Shown here: one piece after another, positions 10,653 to 21,700 of the stretch | How the letters are laid out: the number at the start of each line of letters is the position of its first letter | How positions within the stretch are numbered: the first letter of the stretch is position 1 | Assembly: GCA_963556495.2 (NCBI GenBank) | Contig: OY747716.1 | Coordinates: forward strand, 13,979,571-14,043,570 | Reading direction: 5' to 3' | Origin: Valencia hispanica | Lineage: Eukaryota; Chordata; Actinopteri; Cyprinodontiformes; Valenciidae | DNA length: 64,000 nt | The notes under the pieces: model-generated | Database searches by the model: none | Seen by the model: only the letters and a program-made list of their open reading frames with translations | What the model was told of the DNA's origin: nothing | Program-made: the position numbers and the translations under genes

Positions 10653-11322
10653 TTTTAGTTGGGTATAAATCCATATATTAGTGGCATGTAGAGAGTGAAT
10701 GCATGGCATCTTAAATGTAACATCCTGCCAAATGTTGCAAGAAGGCAGTTCTTGGCGATATTGTACACATTAAAATTGTGACGACTGGGAGGCCAAATTA
10801 TTACATTATGGATGTCTACTTTCTAAAGTGGATATTATTGTTGGTGTTTAAAGCCACAACGATAAAAGGGCTTCTTTTGTCTCGCGCTGTTCTTATCCTG
10901 TAGGTTTATATTGGTAGGTGAAGATGGATGTGGTGGTGGGGATAGGTAAACTGCATCAAAGAAAATACAAACTACTTACCAATTGTTTCAGGAGAACGTT
11001 TAGTCTAGAACTGTCCAGCCCACCTTTAGGATGATCTGGTAAATTTCAATGGAATAACTTGCTGCTTGGGGTATAATTATTACTGTATTACTTTTCAAAT
11101 TAGATGATTTGAAAATAAGACAATTTTTTTACTTTTTTTAAATTAGCTGGATGTATACAGTTGGACCTCTTCAAAAATTGTAACATACATGCAATCTTTG
11201 CTCTAGCTTTCAGTGCTAAAAAAGCCTCAACAACATAAAAGTAGTTTTTGTTTTTCTTCTTGCATCGGTTCTGCTTCTTTTAAGCTTCAAGATAAGGATA
11301 AGAAACATTACTGAGACGAATA

Positions 11323-11509
11323 CGGAGGGCTGATCCTACCATAATTGAAAATAAATAAATGTGGAAATAAATGCATTTGGAAATACAGCTGGAACTAAGT
11401 AAATATATGTTGGGGAAAAAAATGTATTTCCACATTTATTTAATCATTCCCATATTGATTTTTACTTCCACATTTATTTATTCTCAATTGTGGCAGGGTC
11501 AGTCCTCCA
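11323..11509. mobile_element. TA-flanked MITE, copy 1 (187 bp)
   Basis: The left end CGGAGGGCTGATCCTACCAT and the right end, reverse-complemented TGGAGGACTGACCCTGCCAC, belong to an inverted repeat that extends about 46 bp to a shared 'aataaataaatgtggaa'. Both flanks are TA (11321-11322 and 11510-11511), the TSD of Tc1/mariner-type elements. The internal sequence is too short to code. A second copy lies at 55819-55926. Confidence 0.75.
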
Positions 11510-11775
11510 TAAGTTTTCACAATAAAGAAAAAAATAGTGTTCAATGTTTAGAGGGATTGCTGGGCCTCAGTATGAACATAAAAAAAACAAACAATGATAG
11601 CACTCAAGTCACAAGATGTAGCCAATTATTCTGACTACATGTTCATTGATCAGGTAAACAGCGGTACCAGTTCAACTGGGAGTAACTGGTCTCTAAATTC
11701 AGGATGTGCTTGGAAACCCAAATGAAGACAGGCAGACAAACTGAAAATTTACCTTAGCTTCTCACGTCAGTCTTA

Positions 11776-12085
11776 AAGGTCTCGTTCACTGAGAAACCGT
11801 GTAACACTAATACTGATCGGTCACTCTGAAATTCATAGTCATGCTGCACGTGAAAATGTTCTCCAACACCCATTGCCTATATTGGCCACAAAAGGGAGAC
11901 ACGGCAAAAATAAGCGAGTCACAAAAAGCCAGTCTTCTTCTATGACACAGGGGAAATTAGCATTCATGGCCCCGCCCACCTTGGCTTGAGACCGTCCACG
12001 AGAAGGCTGTATTGATTTCGTGGCCAGGAGAGAGCAGAGCGCATCTCTGCTAGTAGAAGCACTGAAAGTGACATTCTTCCCTCAA
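11776..12085 (+). repeat. Unclassified dispersed repeat, copy A
   Basis: It begins AGGTCTCGTTCACTGAGAAA and matches 22600-22890 in order ('cacgtgaaaatgttctccaa', 'cccattgcctat', 'aaaaagccagtc', 'agtagaagca'). It directly precedes the Harbinger MITE at 12099. Copy B continues into a small exon with a splice donor, which copy A lacks. Confidence 0.6.
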
Positions 12086-12098
12086 TTTTTTCCACTAA

Positions 12099-13573
12099 TG
12101 CTGGGTACACACCAAGAGATAATCGGGCTGATTTTGGGCCAATTTCCCCCCTGCCGACAATCCTAGCTATGTCCCGATTATCTAGATGGTTCTACAGATT
12201 ATTTGATCAGATTTTCCCTTAGGGTGAGGTGTGTTAAGAGTGTCCGAACCTGCTGGGAAGAACCTTTTATCCTCATGTTTGTGGTTTATCACATTTTGAA
12301 AATCTTATATGATGCAAAAAAAACTTTTGGTGTGAACCCAGTAGGAATGGGCATTCGATTAAACTGTCTTCATCGATCATCGGGAGAATTAACGATCGAT
12401 TTTCGATTAATCATTGATATTTTTATATTAAAATTCAGTGTTCATAGGCTATATTAAAATGCAGTTTCCTCATTGAGATCTTCATTACAAGTGGGACACC
12501 TCTTGTGGAAGTTAAACGGAATTAATTCACGGGAGTTGCACAAAGAAAATATGCGCTATAAGCAGCGGAGCCGACAGCTAATAGACGGTACTCATTAACA
12601 CAACTGACCCTCATATATATTTTTTTTCTTCAGAAAAGTAAAAAAATTAAATAAAAAAGAAGTCAAGTTAAACAATAACTTAATAAAAAAATATACTACT
12701 TATAGGTCTGATAGTTTTGTGTTACATTTGGCAAAATGAGTCGAGAAAGAGGATGAGAGAGATCAGCGTCCTAACAATGAATTAGGCTCATTAACAGAGT
12801 AAAAAAGACCAAAAAAAAGAAACCGTAACTTACATACAACTTTAGCATGAGTCTACTGAGTTTTGTTGAGAAAGATGAGCATGTTAACATGCGCTGGGGT
12901 CAGAAGCGAAAGCAGCCTTATGAGCAGGCTGCTGTCGCGTCTCACCTGCAGCGCTGAGATCACCTGCTGTGAGGGACAGACGTCGCTGTGATACCCATAC
13001 CTCCATGCTAACCTGGCAAGCCTCTGGAATGTTGTTTAATTCATTTTCCACCAGTCTGTAGGGGTGCAATCCAGGGGTGGCGGAGCCTCCCTCAGAAAGT
13101 TATCGGTCTCTGCTCGTTCTGCATCTCGGCTCCTCCGTGCTAACACCGACTTGATGCTAAGTTGAGACCAAGAGCAGGATGCTCCGCTTCTAACCAGGGT
13201 TAGAAGTGCATTCAAGTACTTATACACAGCTTAGTGTTGGCAGTGAATCGAGACTTTTATGTTTGCTTGTTTTTTTAGTCAAAATGGTCCCACGCCACAC
13301 TATGCTGCGACTTCTTCATGACAATGCTACTTTTGAAATTCACAGAAACTGGCAAGAAACTGAGTCAGCCTGTGGGTTTTATTTTCAGTCATCGCCCTCG
13401 TGTGGTAAAGTGTTTAATTACTGCCACATAGCAAAATTAATTGCATTCCTTCAAAACTCACACTATGCAACAGAACATGCATTAATTGATCGGTAAAGAA
13501 AAGTCATTGATGAAATTCTTAATGATCAATTAATCGATCGTCGATTAATTATGCCCATCCCTAGTACCCAGCA
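12099..13573. mobile_element. PIF/Harbinger MITE interrupted by a hAT element
   Basis: The left terminus is TGCTGGGTACACACCAA at 12099. The matching right terminus ends at 13573 in GTACCCAGCA. The flanks are TAA at 12096-12098 and TAA at 13574-13576, a 3-bp TSD of Harbinger type. Without the inserted hAT element (12342-13563) and its duplicated octamer the MITE is about 245 bp. It is non-coding. Confidence 0.8.
12342..13563. mobile_element. Non-autonomous hAT element, copy 2 (1222 bp), nested
   Basis: The termini TAGGAATGGGCATTCGATTA and, reverse-complemented, TAGGGATGGGCATAATTAAT match copy 1 at 708-1972. The TSD is GAACCCAG (12334-12341) against GTACCCAG (13564-13571), again with one mismatch. 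The target octamer belongs to the right terminal repeat of the surrounding Harbinger MITE, so the insertion order is clear. Compared with copy 1 the interior has several indels. Confidence 0.88.
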
Positions 13574-13700
13574 TAAGATTGATTGAATTTATTAATGGAT
13601 TTAAATTCAAACTTAGGAAAACACAAAACTGCTGTTCTGGAAAACTACTGGGGATCCTGGACATGCTTGTGCTGTGGAAATGCATCGAAAGATTAACAGT

Positions 13701-14158
13701 CAGTACGTTTACATGCACATTTAAATGGAGCTTTTGGTAAAAAATAGAGTTAATACCTTAACCAGAATGGGAGCCTTTATCCCAGTTTACATGTCACTCA
13801 GGAAATCAAATTATTGAATAAAGAACGTTCGATTCCACAACGCTGGTGGCGACATGCAGCCTTTACAACAATGCGGCAGCACAGTACATTTAGTTAGTCC
13901 TGTACAGTTTGATTGTGTTAAACTCGTCGTCGCTGCTCATTCCAGTGTTGTTATTCCTGCTTCCGCGGTCTCGTCACCTCTCGAGGGGGGAGAACCCAGG
14001 CTGCTAATAGCTCGACTAAGCTGTGATGGCGTTTACATTTGTTTTTCTAACCGCATTCTCTGGGTGTGTTTGCTCGATTAATACTATGCCAGTTCAGTTT
14101 GATTCCAGTCTGACTAAAGCAATAGTTTGGTTTTCTTTAACTGCATGTGAACGCACTG
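13701..14158. mobile_element. MITE with CAGTRCGTTYACATGCA ends (458 bp)
   Basis: The left end is CAGTACGTTTACATGCACAT and the right end reverse-complements to CAGTGCGTTCACATGCAGTT, an inverted repeat of about 19 bp. The interior has no recognised domain. No matching TSD is visible, so the superfamily is uncertain (hAT and Kolobok are possible). Confidence 0.6.
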
Positions 14159-14378
14159 GCTGAACCAGACATCTGTTACTTACAGGATAAGGAATGGAGT
14201 CTGACTTAGCCAAGCCTGGAGTGCAGCCACCAAGTTCTGCTTTCAGCTACTGTAAAAAGTCCCCATTAGCAGCCTCAGATGTTACCATTCAAAGGTGCAT
14301 TCTAACAATCAATTCATCTTCATTTGTATAAACCTTTTCCAACAGACATCTTATGCAAATATATTGCACTTAAAACAT

Positions 14379-15029
14379 TAGGGGTGTGCCGATCCACCAT
14401 AAATCATGTGAAACGTGCAACGATCGATATCGATTCAAAAGTGTTGAAAAATCGATTATTTTTCATTATAATTAAAAAACAAAAACTTGAGTATACACTA
14501 AGTGTCTTTGGAGGAATTCTGCTTTTATTTTCTATTACTCTGAATAGATAAACCATACTTATTACTCAAAAATCGGAAATTATATTCTGAGAAAATGTTT
14601 GTCCTGTATGACTTAAAAAGGGAGTTATTATTGGTATAGGTTTATTTTCAAATAAAGAAAGATTAATTATTTCTATTTAGATTTTATAGTAATTTCTGTA
14701 ATGGTTGACTTGTAAAAGCTGATTTGAAGTTTATTTCATTATTCTTTCCAACCACATAGAGCAGGAACACATTAAATATGTAAGTCAAAAGTCTTCAAGT
14801 AAACAGAGCATGTGTTTAAGGATTGGACCAAGTGCCAAAACACATTTCCTTTAGCTTTCATTGAAAATATGACCTCGATATGATTATGAAGCATATTTTG
14901 GACATGTGTTGGTTTGATTTGTGGTTTCAAAAGAAGAAAAGAACCCTAAATGGGGTAAGAATATGCAGCAAAAATAAACGTTTTATAATCTAATCGAAAT
15001 CGTGAGGCACCCAAGATAGAACACCCCTG
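14379..15029. mobile_element. MITE with TAGGGGTGTG ends
   Basis: The left end is TAGGGGTGTGCCGATCCACC, followed by ATCGATATCGATTC words. The right end has 'aatcgaaatcgtgaggcacc' and then ACACCCCTGA. The ends pair as imperfect inverted repeats. The interior is AT-rich with no coding features. Boundaries are approximate and no TSD was confirmed. Confidence 0.45.
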
Positions 15030-15777
15030 ATAAACAGAAGTTTGGATCACAATAAAACTGTGAAAATAGATGTTCTTGGACCTTTTTTTCCCTACCAGGG
15101 GAATATATTTCCGTTTAAAGGTCCAAAACTCGACTGTTCACATAAACAGACTGCTGACAGTGAGATGTCAACACCTTCTGCAGCAGTAATGCAACTTAAA
15201 AAAAGAAAAACTAAAGAAATACAGAATTCATAACCCATTTCAATTTTAAATTATAGTTTTAGAGCAAAAATATTGAACTGTTTACAAACAAACTTTTAAA
15301 CTATATGTGGGCACAGATCGCTGCCAACTCCAGAAGGCAAATAAAAGAAAAACAGTTTAAAAAAAATAGTGAAATTAGACCAATAAAGCAATTTTCTTAT
15401 ATTGTTTCATAGTAGTTACGGTTTAAACCCCAAGTAAAGTCCCTCCACACATAGAAATAACCAATGGATTTCATGTTGTGTCAAATGTGTGAGAAAGAAT
15501 AGTAAAACGGCTTGTGAATAGAAAAGGCTGTGATATTTTTTTAGCAATAAAACTAACTGGGCATTCTGTCAAGGTGCTTACACATTAAAATGACTCATGC
15601 CTAAATTATTCCAAGATTCATAAAAAGGTCAGAGTGTGAATTTCTCTAAAGCGGACTTCCGTCTTAAGGTTACTTCAGCAGCAGAGGAGAGGAGAAAGAG
15701 CTCCGGTCAGGATTATAACCCAGCATTCTAAAAGCCTTATTTTACAGCAATGACACTCTGAAACTAATTAGGATACC

Positions 15778-17127
15778 ATCCATCCATTTTCTTCCGCTTA
15801 TTCGGGGTCGGGTTGCGGGGGCAGCAGCCTAAGCAAAGAGACCCAGACTTCCCTCTCCCCAGCCACTTGTTCCAGCTCCTCGGGAGGAACCCCAAGGCGC
15901 TCCCAGGCCAGCCGAGAAACATAGTCCCTCCAGCGTGTCCTGGGCCTTCCCCTGGGCCTCCTCCTGGTGAGACGTGCCTGAAACACCTCACCAGGGAGGC
16001 GTCCAGGAGGCATCCTGCCCAGATGCCTGACCCACCTCAACTGACTCCTCTCGATGTGGAGAAGCAGCAGCTCTACTCTGAGCCCCCTCCGGATGACTGA
16101 GCTTCTCACCCTATCTCTAAGGGAGAGCCCAGACACACACCCTCCAGGACCCTGCTGAGGGTGTAGAGCTGGTCCAGTGTTCCACGGCCAGGACGAAAAC
16201 CGCATTGTTCCTCCTGGATCCGAGGTCCGACTATCCGTCTGACCCTCCTCTCCAGAACCCCTGAATAGACCTTACCAGGGAGGCTGAGAAGTGTGATCCC
16301 CCTGTAGTTGGAACACACCCTGTGGTCCCCCTTTTTAAACAGGGGGACCACCATCCCGGTCTGCCAATCCAAGGGAACTGCCCCCGATGTCCACGCAATA
16401 TTGCAGAGCCGCGTTAACCAACACAGCCCCACAACATCCAGAGCCTTGAGGAACTCCGGCCGAATCTCATCCACCCCCGGAGGCCGACCCCAAGTCCCCA
16501 AACCCTGCTTACGGATTGGAAGGCGTGCTGGTGGGATTGAGGAGGTCTTCGAAGTATTCCATCCACTGACCCAAAACGTCCTGCGTCGAGGTCAGCAGCA
16601 CACCATCCCCACTGTAAACAGTGTTGGTGGCAGACCGCTTTCCCCCCCTGAGACGCCGGATGGTGGACCAGAATCGCTTCGAAGCCGTACGGAAGTCGTT
16701 TTCCATGGCCTCTCCAAACTCCTCCCACGCCCGGGTTTTTGTCTCAGCAACCATCCGACCCGCATCCCGCTTGGCCTGTCGGTACCTATCAGCTGCTTCA
16801 GGGGTCCCACAAGCCAAAAAGACCCGGTAGAACTCCTTCAGCCTGACAGCATCCCTTACCGCCGGTGTCCACCAGCAGGTTCGGGGGTTGCCGCCGCGAC
16901 AGGCACCGACCACCTTTCGGCCACAGCTTCGGTCAGCCGCCTCGGCAATGGAGGAGCGGAACATGGTCCTCTCGGACTCAATGTCCCTCGCCTCCCCCGG
17001 GACGTGTTAAAAGTTCTGCCGGAGGTGTGAGTTAAAGCTTATTCTGACAGGAGACTCTGCCAGACGTTCCCAGGAGAACCTCACAACACGTTTGGGCCTT
17101 CCAGGTCTGTCCGGCGTCCTCCCCCAC
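15778..17127 (-). mobile_element. RTE-clade (Rex3-like) LINE, 5'-truncated, with 14-bp TSD
   Basis: The same 14 bases CTAATTAGGATACC flank the element at 15764-15777 and 17128-17141, proof of a single insertion. It runs right to left and ends on the left in GATG-type repeats (minus strand ATGGATGGATGG), as reported for Rex3 elements. The minus strand encodes, in pieces, the linker before the reverse transcriptase, the first reverse transcriptase blocks and the C-terminal region rich in arginine. The middle of the reverse transcriptase is missing. The copy is a dead insertion in wac intron 6. Confidence 0.88.
15798..16964 (-). pseudogene. Rex3-like ORF remnant lacking the reverse transcriptase palm
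   Basis: From right to left the frames read: a pre-RT linker (16509-16964, SCGRKVVGACRGGNPRTCWW), the early RT region (16106-16501, GVDEIRPEFLKA, FKKGDHRVCSNYRGITLL, EEQCGFRPGRGTLDQL), and then directly the C-terminal segment (15798-16130, SLRDRVRSSVIRRG, ERSQLRWVRHLGRM, RPRGRPRTRWRDYVSRLAWE). The FADD-type catalytic box and everything between 'SRVLEG' and 'LSLRDRVR' are absent, so an internal deletion joins near 16130. A 240-codon frame on the opposite strand (16308-17030) is its shadow. Confidence 0.8.
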
Positions 17128-17442
17128 CTAATTAGGATACCTTTCAGTTTAAATGAAGTTTGTAACATTCACAATTTTACAATAGTTAAAGCCTGTACCA
17201 AGTGTCCTAAAAGAGAATAACCCACACACAGGCAGCAGGATTATTCAGTTTTCCCCTTAAAATGAGTTATTCTAGAGGGGCTGATTGCTTTAGCTTGTAC
17301 CTCAGGATATAAACACTGTAAAACATTCAAAGATTCCTAGCATTAAATCTAAAAATGACTTGAAGTGAAGTTTTCCCCCTCTTGACCGTGATTTTATTTA
17401 TTTTGTTCAACACCTATTTGATATGTCCAGTAAGGATACCTG

Positions 17443-17898
17443 TAGGGATGTAAGATTTTACTTAACTTCCCTCTGGGATCAATAAAGTATTTTTGAATTG
17501 GAAATACTGATACACCGATATATTGCGATATTTTATTTCCAGATATTGTATCGATATTCAAAAGCAAAATAATCGATTTTTTTCTTCCTTTTTTACGGTT
17601 TGAATGGAACCATTAATGATGACAGTCATTTTTGTAGTAAAATTTAAAGTATGACCGGTAGTTTGTGGCTGCTGTCACCCTCTTCGTTCCAGTGGATCAA
17701 CTAGATCTACTAATAAAACTGGATGTGTTCAAGTATGAAAGATGTTTGAGTGTTTAGAATGATGGCACAGTTTTTCTATAGTTAAATTAAGTTCTAAAAA
17801 AATCACAATATATTACTCATAGTATCACAATATATCGTATCGTCTCCCCTGTATCGCGATACATATCGTATCGCCAGATATTTACCAAAACACATCCC
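17443..17898. mobile_element. MITE with GTAGGGATGT ends, carrying a LINE tail insertion
   Basis: The left end TAGGGATGTAAGATT and the right end with repeated 'cgtatcg' words and CACATCCCGA fit the small teleost elements that start TAGGGATGT and contain ATCGTATCG repeats. The interior repeatedly says 'gatattgtatcgatattc'. Pairing of the outer ends is imperfect and no TSD was confirmed. Confidence 0.4.
17457..17502 (+). mobile_element. Ultra-short Rex1-like LINE 3' tail
   Basis: The phrases 'acttaacttccctctgggat' and 'caataaagtatttttgaatt' match the last 45 bases of the Rex1-like LINE at 25320-27540 (see 27490-27530). Nothing else of the LINE is present, so this is either an extremely truncated insertion or an early-abandoned reverse transcription, landed near the end of a MITE. 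Confidence 0.55.
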
Positions 17899-18668
17899 GA
17901 GTTACCTGATTTTAATACAGTATCTAAATGCAAGTACTACAAAAAGAGAGATAGTCAAATTGAATGACATTTTAAATGGCATTGAACGGTTTAAACTGGG
18001 TGAAACAAACTGCTGCAAATGTTGATCCAATAAGAAAGGCTTAGGAGCCTCCCAACTAAGGTTCAGATAGAACTAACTAACTGATATCTACATCACTACC
18101 AGGCCTGATTTTTTTGGGTAGATTCCTACCCTGGAAATCTAATTTGGTCCAGGCTTCTGCACAGAAAACAACTGGGATAAAAAAGAAAAACAAGCCGAAG
18201 GAAACTACTTTTGATTCCTTGAAAAGGTTCCCACAATGGATATTTTCACAGATGAATTAATCAAAACAGGATAGCACGACCTAAGAAAGCAACTCTTTGC
18301 TCACCGGAAAACCAGCAACTCGGGATTAACCCAAAAAGTAACATCCAACCAAAGGAAAGCCTAACGTACAGCTACTAAAACTGAGCTGAAATCTCTTGGA
18401 CAAAGCAGTTTGGTTTGAAATCCCACCCTTCATCTTTACAATCTTTGAAATCGAAGAATACTGGCTACATAGTGGAAGTAAGGAGTCAGGATGTGTTTGC
18501 TCACAGCTCGAGACTATAAGAAGCGTAGACAATGTTTTCGTTTTTACAGTTTGAATATAGTTGCCAGACCAAACCATCTTTAACAAAGATTACATAACCA
18601 AAAGCATCTGTGATCCAGACAGATGAAAGCCCAGAGCTCTGTGTTGTTGAACTATATGGAAAACTTAC

Positions 18669-18784
18669 TAGGTCCAGTAAAGCCAGGGGCTGCCGTTGCT
18701 TGCATGGCCTCCCTTCTGTAGTCCCTGTCCTTGGGGAAACTGTTGACAACAGCAGTCTTTGTTGCCTCCTTTTGCCTCTGCTCT
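18669..18784 (-). CDS. wac: wac exon 6
   Basis: The acceptor is GTCGCAG|AGAGCAG and the donor CCTA|GTAAGT. The exon completes Arg158 and encodes residues 159-196, [20 protein letters not shown] then [10 protein letters not shown], closely matching the segment after the WW domain in mammalian WAC. It ends in phase 1. A 174-codon frame over 18668-19192 passes through exons 6 and 5 in a wrong frame and is not the product. Confidence 0.95.
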
Positions 18785-21700
18785 CTGCGACACACAAAAC
18801 AACTCATATGAGCCATCGCTTGTGCGACTAATCAAATATGTCGAGTCTGGGACTCCCGGCATAGCTACCTCTCCAGCCATTCTTTGGGCTTCTCCCACTG
18901 GGACACCTCTGTCCTGCAGTTGTAATAGTATTTCTTGCCGGAGGAGCTGATGTGCTCTGACCAGTCGTCGCCAGGCTCGTAAGGCTGAGTTAAGAAACAC
19001 AGAAGTGAGAGAGCAGCAAGGAAATAAGGCTAGAGTTCGTGTTGTGAGAGTCTGATGCAAGAGGTTGTAATCTATCTGAAATGTATGCAGATACTGGGAT
19101 AAGAGCTTAGAAGGAACCGTTGGATGTTGAAGGAGCTCTGTTAAAATCCTTCCCGAAATGTTACCAGCAGTCAAGTAAACATGTCTGACCAATTAAGATG
19201 TCACTCAGGGTTTGTTATTTGTGGCAAGTAATAAAAACATGTGCAAAACAGGAAAAAAAATAATAAACAGAAGTCATTAGTGAGACATACTAGACTAGTT
19301 CATCGTCAGCTCCCATGCTTTAGCAGAAACAATACTTACTGTGTCTGAGGTCTTGCTGGGGTTAGAATGCGAGTTGGAGCTATGGAGGGAACTGTGGTTG
19401 TGGGAGTTTTCTTGTGGAGAATAACTGGGTCCTGCAATAAAACACAACAAATTCATCAGAAAGGACCAGATCCAATGAGAAAAACAGCAACACAACACGA
19501 TCAAAGCAAAACAATCCAACTGTGGTGTATTCATCTCTATTTGATTTTTCTATGAAGCTCCTCGCCTTGAACCTTTCCTGCCACGGTTAAAGTAACCCAT
19601 CACTTCGACTGCCGTCTCCTTTAGAGGTGCTCTACCTTTCATTCAATCAGACTACAACTCCACATGTCACTGCCTTCATTTCTTTACAGATTTTGTTTTT
19701 AGATTTATTCAGCTTTCATTCAGGATGCAAGAGTGAGATTTCTGTCTTTTTCAGAAATCAAGGTTACAACCAACCAAAAACAAACATGGTTTTTAACAGT
19801 ACTTACAGCCGAACCTCCGACTCACACTTGACTATTTGTTGACTTGTGAATATGGCTGGACGATATCTGAAGTTTTAAAAAAATATTGAGATATTTTCAT
19901 ACACGGCACAAGATGACCAAGTGTCGTTTATAATGATATAAATGACCAGTATGTCAGTCCAGAAGGCAGCGACAGCATGAAGACAGACGAAGGCTGAAGA
20001 GGAGCTGCTGGTCCATGAAAAGAAAACTACTGCCTCAATTAGTTGGAGATGGTTCAGATTCAAAGTGTCAGAGGTGAAACAGACCAATGCGGACGGTAAA
20101 GAATGCCGAAAAAATCCATGCCTTAAAGAACTCGAGCACTATGAATCTTTACCACCATTTACGACAGCGACACAGAACAGTACAAAGACTGCGTAAAGCT
20201 TTGTTCTGCAGGCCAGAAAACTAGACTATACCAGCCTCCTCATGACCCGAAGGCAAGGGTAGGCAGGCCATAGGAAGGGTTTGGGGTTTTCCCCAAAGGC
20301 CGGTTCTGTTTGTTTTTGTACTCCAAAAGTGGCCACGGTTGAGACACTGTCATGATCCGGCTGTGTGTCCGTTTGTGTATTAGTGAGGAACATCTTTGTA
20401 AGCGTTATCAGTGCTGCTGCACTTGCGGCTGATCTTTACCTCTCGCTGGTGCAAGGGTTAGAAATATTTTGGTATGTTTTTGTGTCATCTATGTTGATAT
20501 TGTTTGCTAGCTGCTACCAGACGTCAGTGGCTCTCTTCTGCTTTGTAAGGAAGCCCGCCTAACCTCACAGGGCTTCCAAGTCCAGGTTGTCTCGGCACCT
20601 GGTGGTTTGAGATATTCAGAAATATAATGATCTCCTCATCTGTGACCCACCTGAATTAAAGAAGTTTCCACCCAGAGCAGTGGGGGTGCATTTTTCACCC
20701 GATGCACCGGCTGCCCAATCAGTCAACAATTTATCTGTTGTTTTTCTGTTACAACACATTTTTATGTTTTATTTTGCTCGTATCATTAAACACACACACA
20801 CACATGTTTAGATGTTATGTCTTATGTTGCTATACTACTAATAAAAGTGTTTTTGCTAAAAGTATGGTTCCACTTGCATCCCTAGTGTGAACCAAGCTCC
20901 AGGGCTTCAACACCAACCCACTCCTGAACCAAACAAGCACTTTTAATAGAAGAACTGTAACCATTTTGTTTCTGAAGAATAGAACATTTTATTTAAGTAA
21001 TATTATTAATACACGCCGATACTTTATTTTTAACACTTTTTAATGTAAATCTACAGCTGTATGTGAATTAAAAGTACCTGTGTGACATTTGAGACATGTA
21101 GCTTATATTCTTAATCGCTTTAATTTTGTCATATATATATATATATATATATAAATAAAATAGAGAAATACGTTTTGGTCCACATCGTCCAGGCTTTTTA
21201 TAGCTATTATAAGGCTTTTCTACCAAACCACTAAGACCAGGGCTGGTACTAGAGCCAATTCTTAACTGGTTCTATAAAAAAAACAAAAAAACGACTGTTT
21301 GGCTTTTCACAACCTTAGAGCCACACCATTACATCACAAACAAGATGTTCTGACATGACAAGCTAATGCTTATGTGGTTTCAAAAAAAAAAAATCCATCT
21401 GCAATGTCTGTGAACATGTCACAACAAATGCTCTTACTGGCAACAGTAGTGCTAGAAAACAAGAGTTAAACAGCGTCTAAAGCAGGATTTATAGCTTCAG
21501 TGGCAGATATCTGCTGTATACGCACCCCAATAGAGCATGTTGTCTGTGACAAGTGATATCAAAATAAACAGCCAAAAGACAAGAGAAAGCTCATGTTATT
21601 CCACTTGTATTCTTCTTTTGGTAAACTTTAAAGCTCTTTGTTCTTACGGTCGTCTTAAATTAAGCAGATCAAAAGGAAAACTAAATAAAAATATTGACTT

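Larger units (their letters stand above)
1..18668 (-). other. wac: wac intron 6 (3' part outside window)
   Basis: This stretch lies downstream of the last visible wac exon, whose splice donor reads CTA|GTAAGT on the minus strand. I looked on the minus strand for the conserved later WAC segments (the serine/proline-rich middle, the NVDISKINE-type helix and the C-terminal coiled coil) and found none, so the intron probably runs past base 1. Its content is transposon debris listed separately. Stretches with nothing recognised include roughly 1-387, 1981-2880, 5160-5730, 8320-8770, 10660-11310, 15030-15760 and 17910-18660. Confidence 0.6.

Noticed and set aside
16308..17030. 240-codon plus-strand open frame
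   Set aside because: It is the antisense shadow of the Rex3-like LINE coding sequence and contains no domain.
18668..19192. 174-codon minus-strand open frame
   Set aside because: It crosses wac exons 6 and 5 and intron 5 in a frame different from the WW-domain frame. The real frames give strong WAC matches, and the long frame is a by-product.
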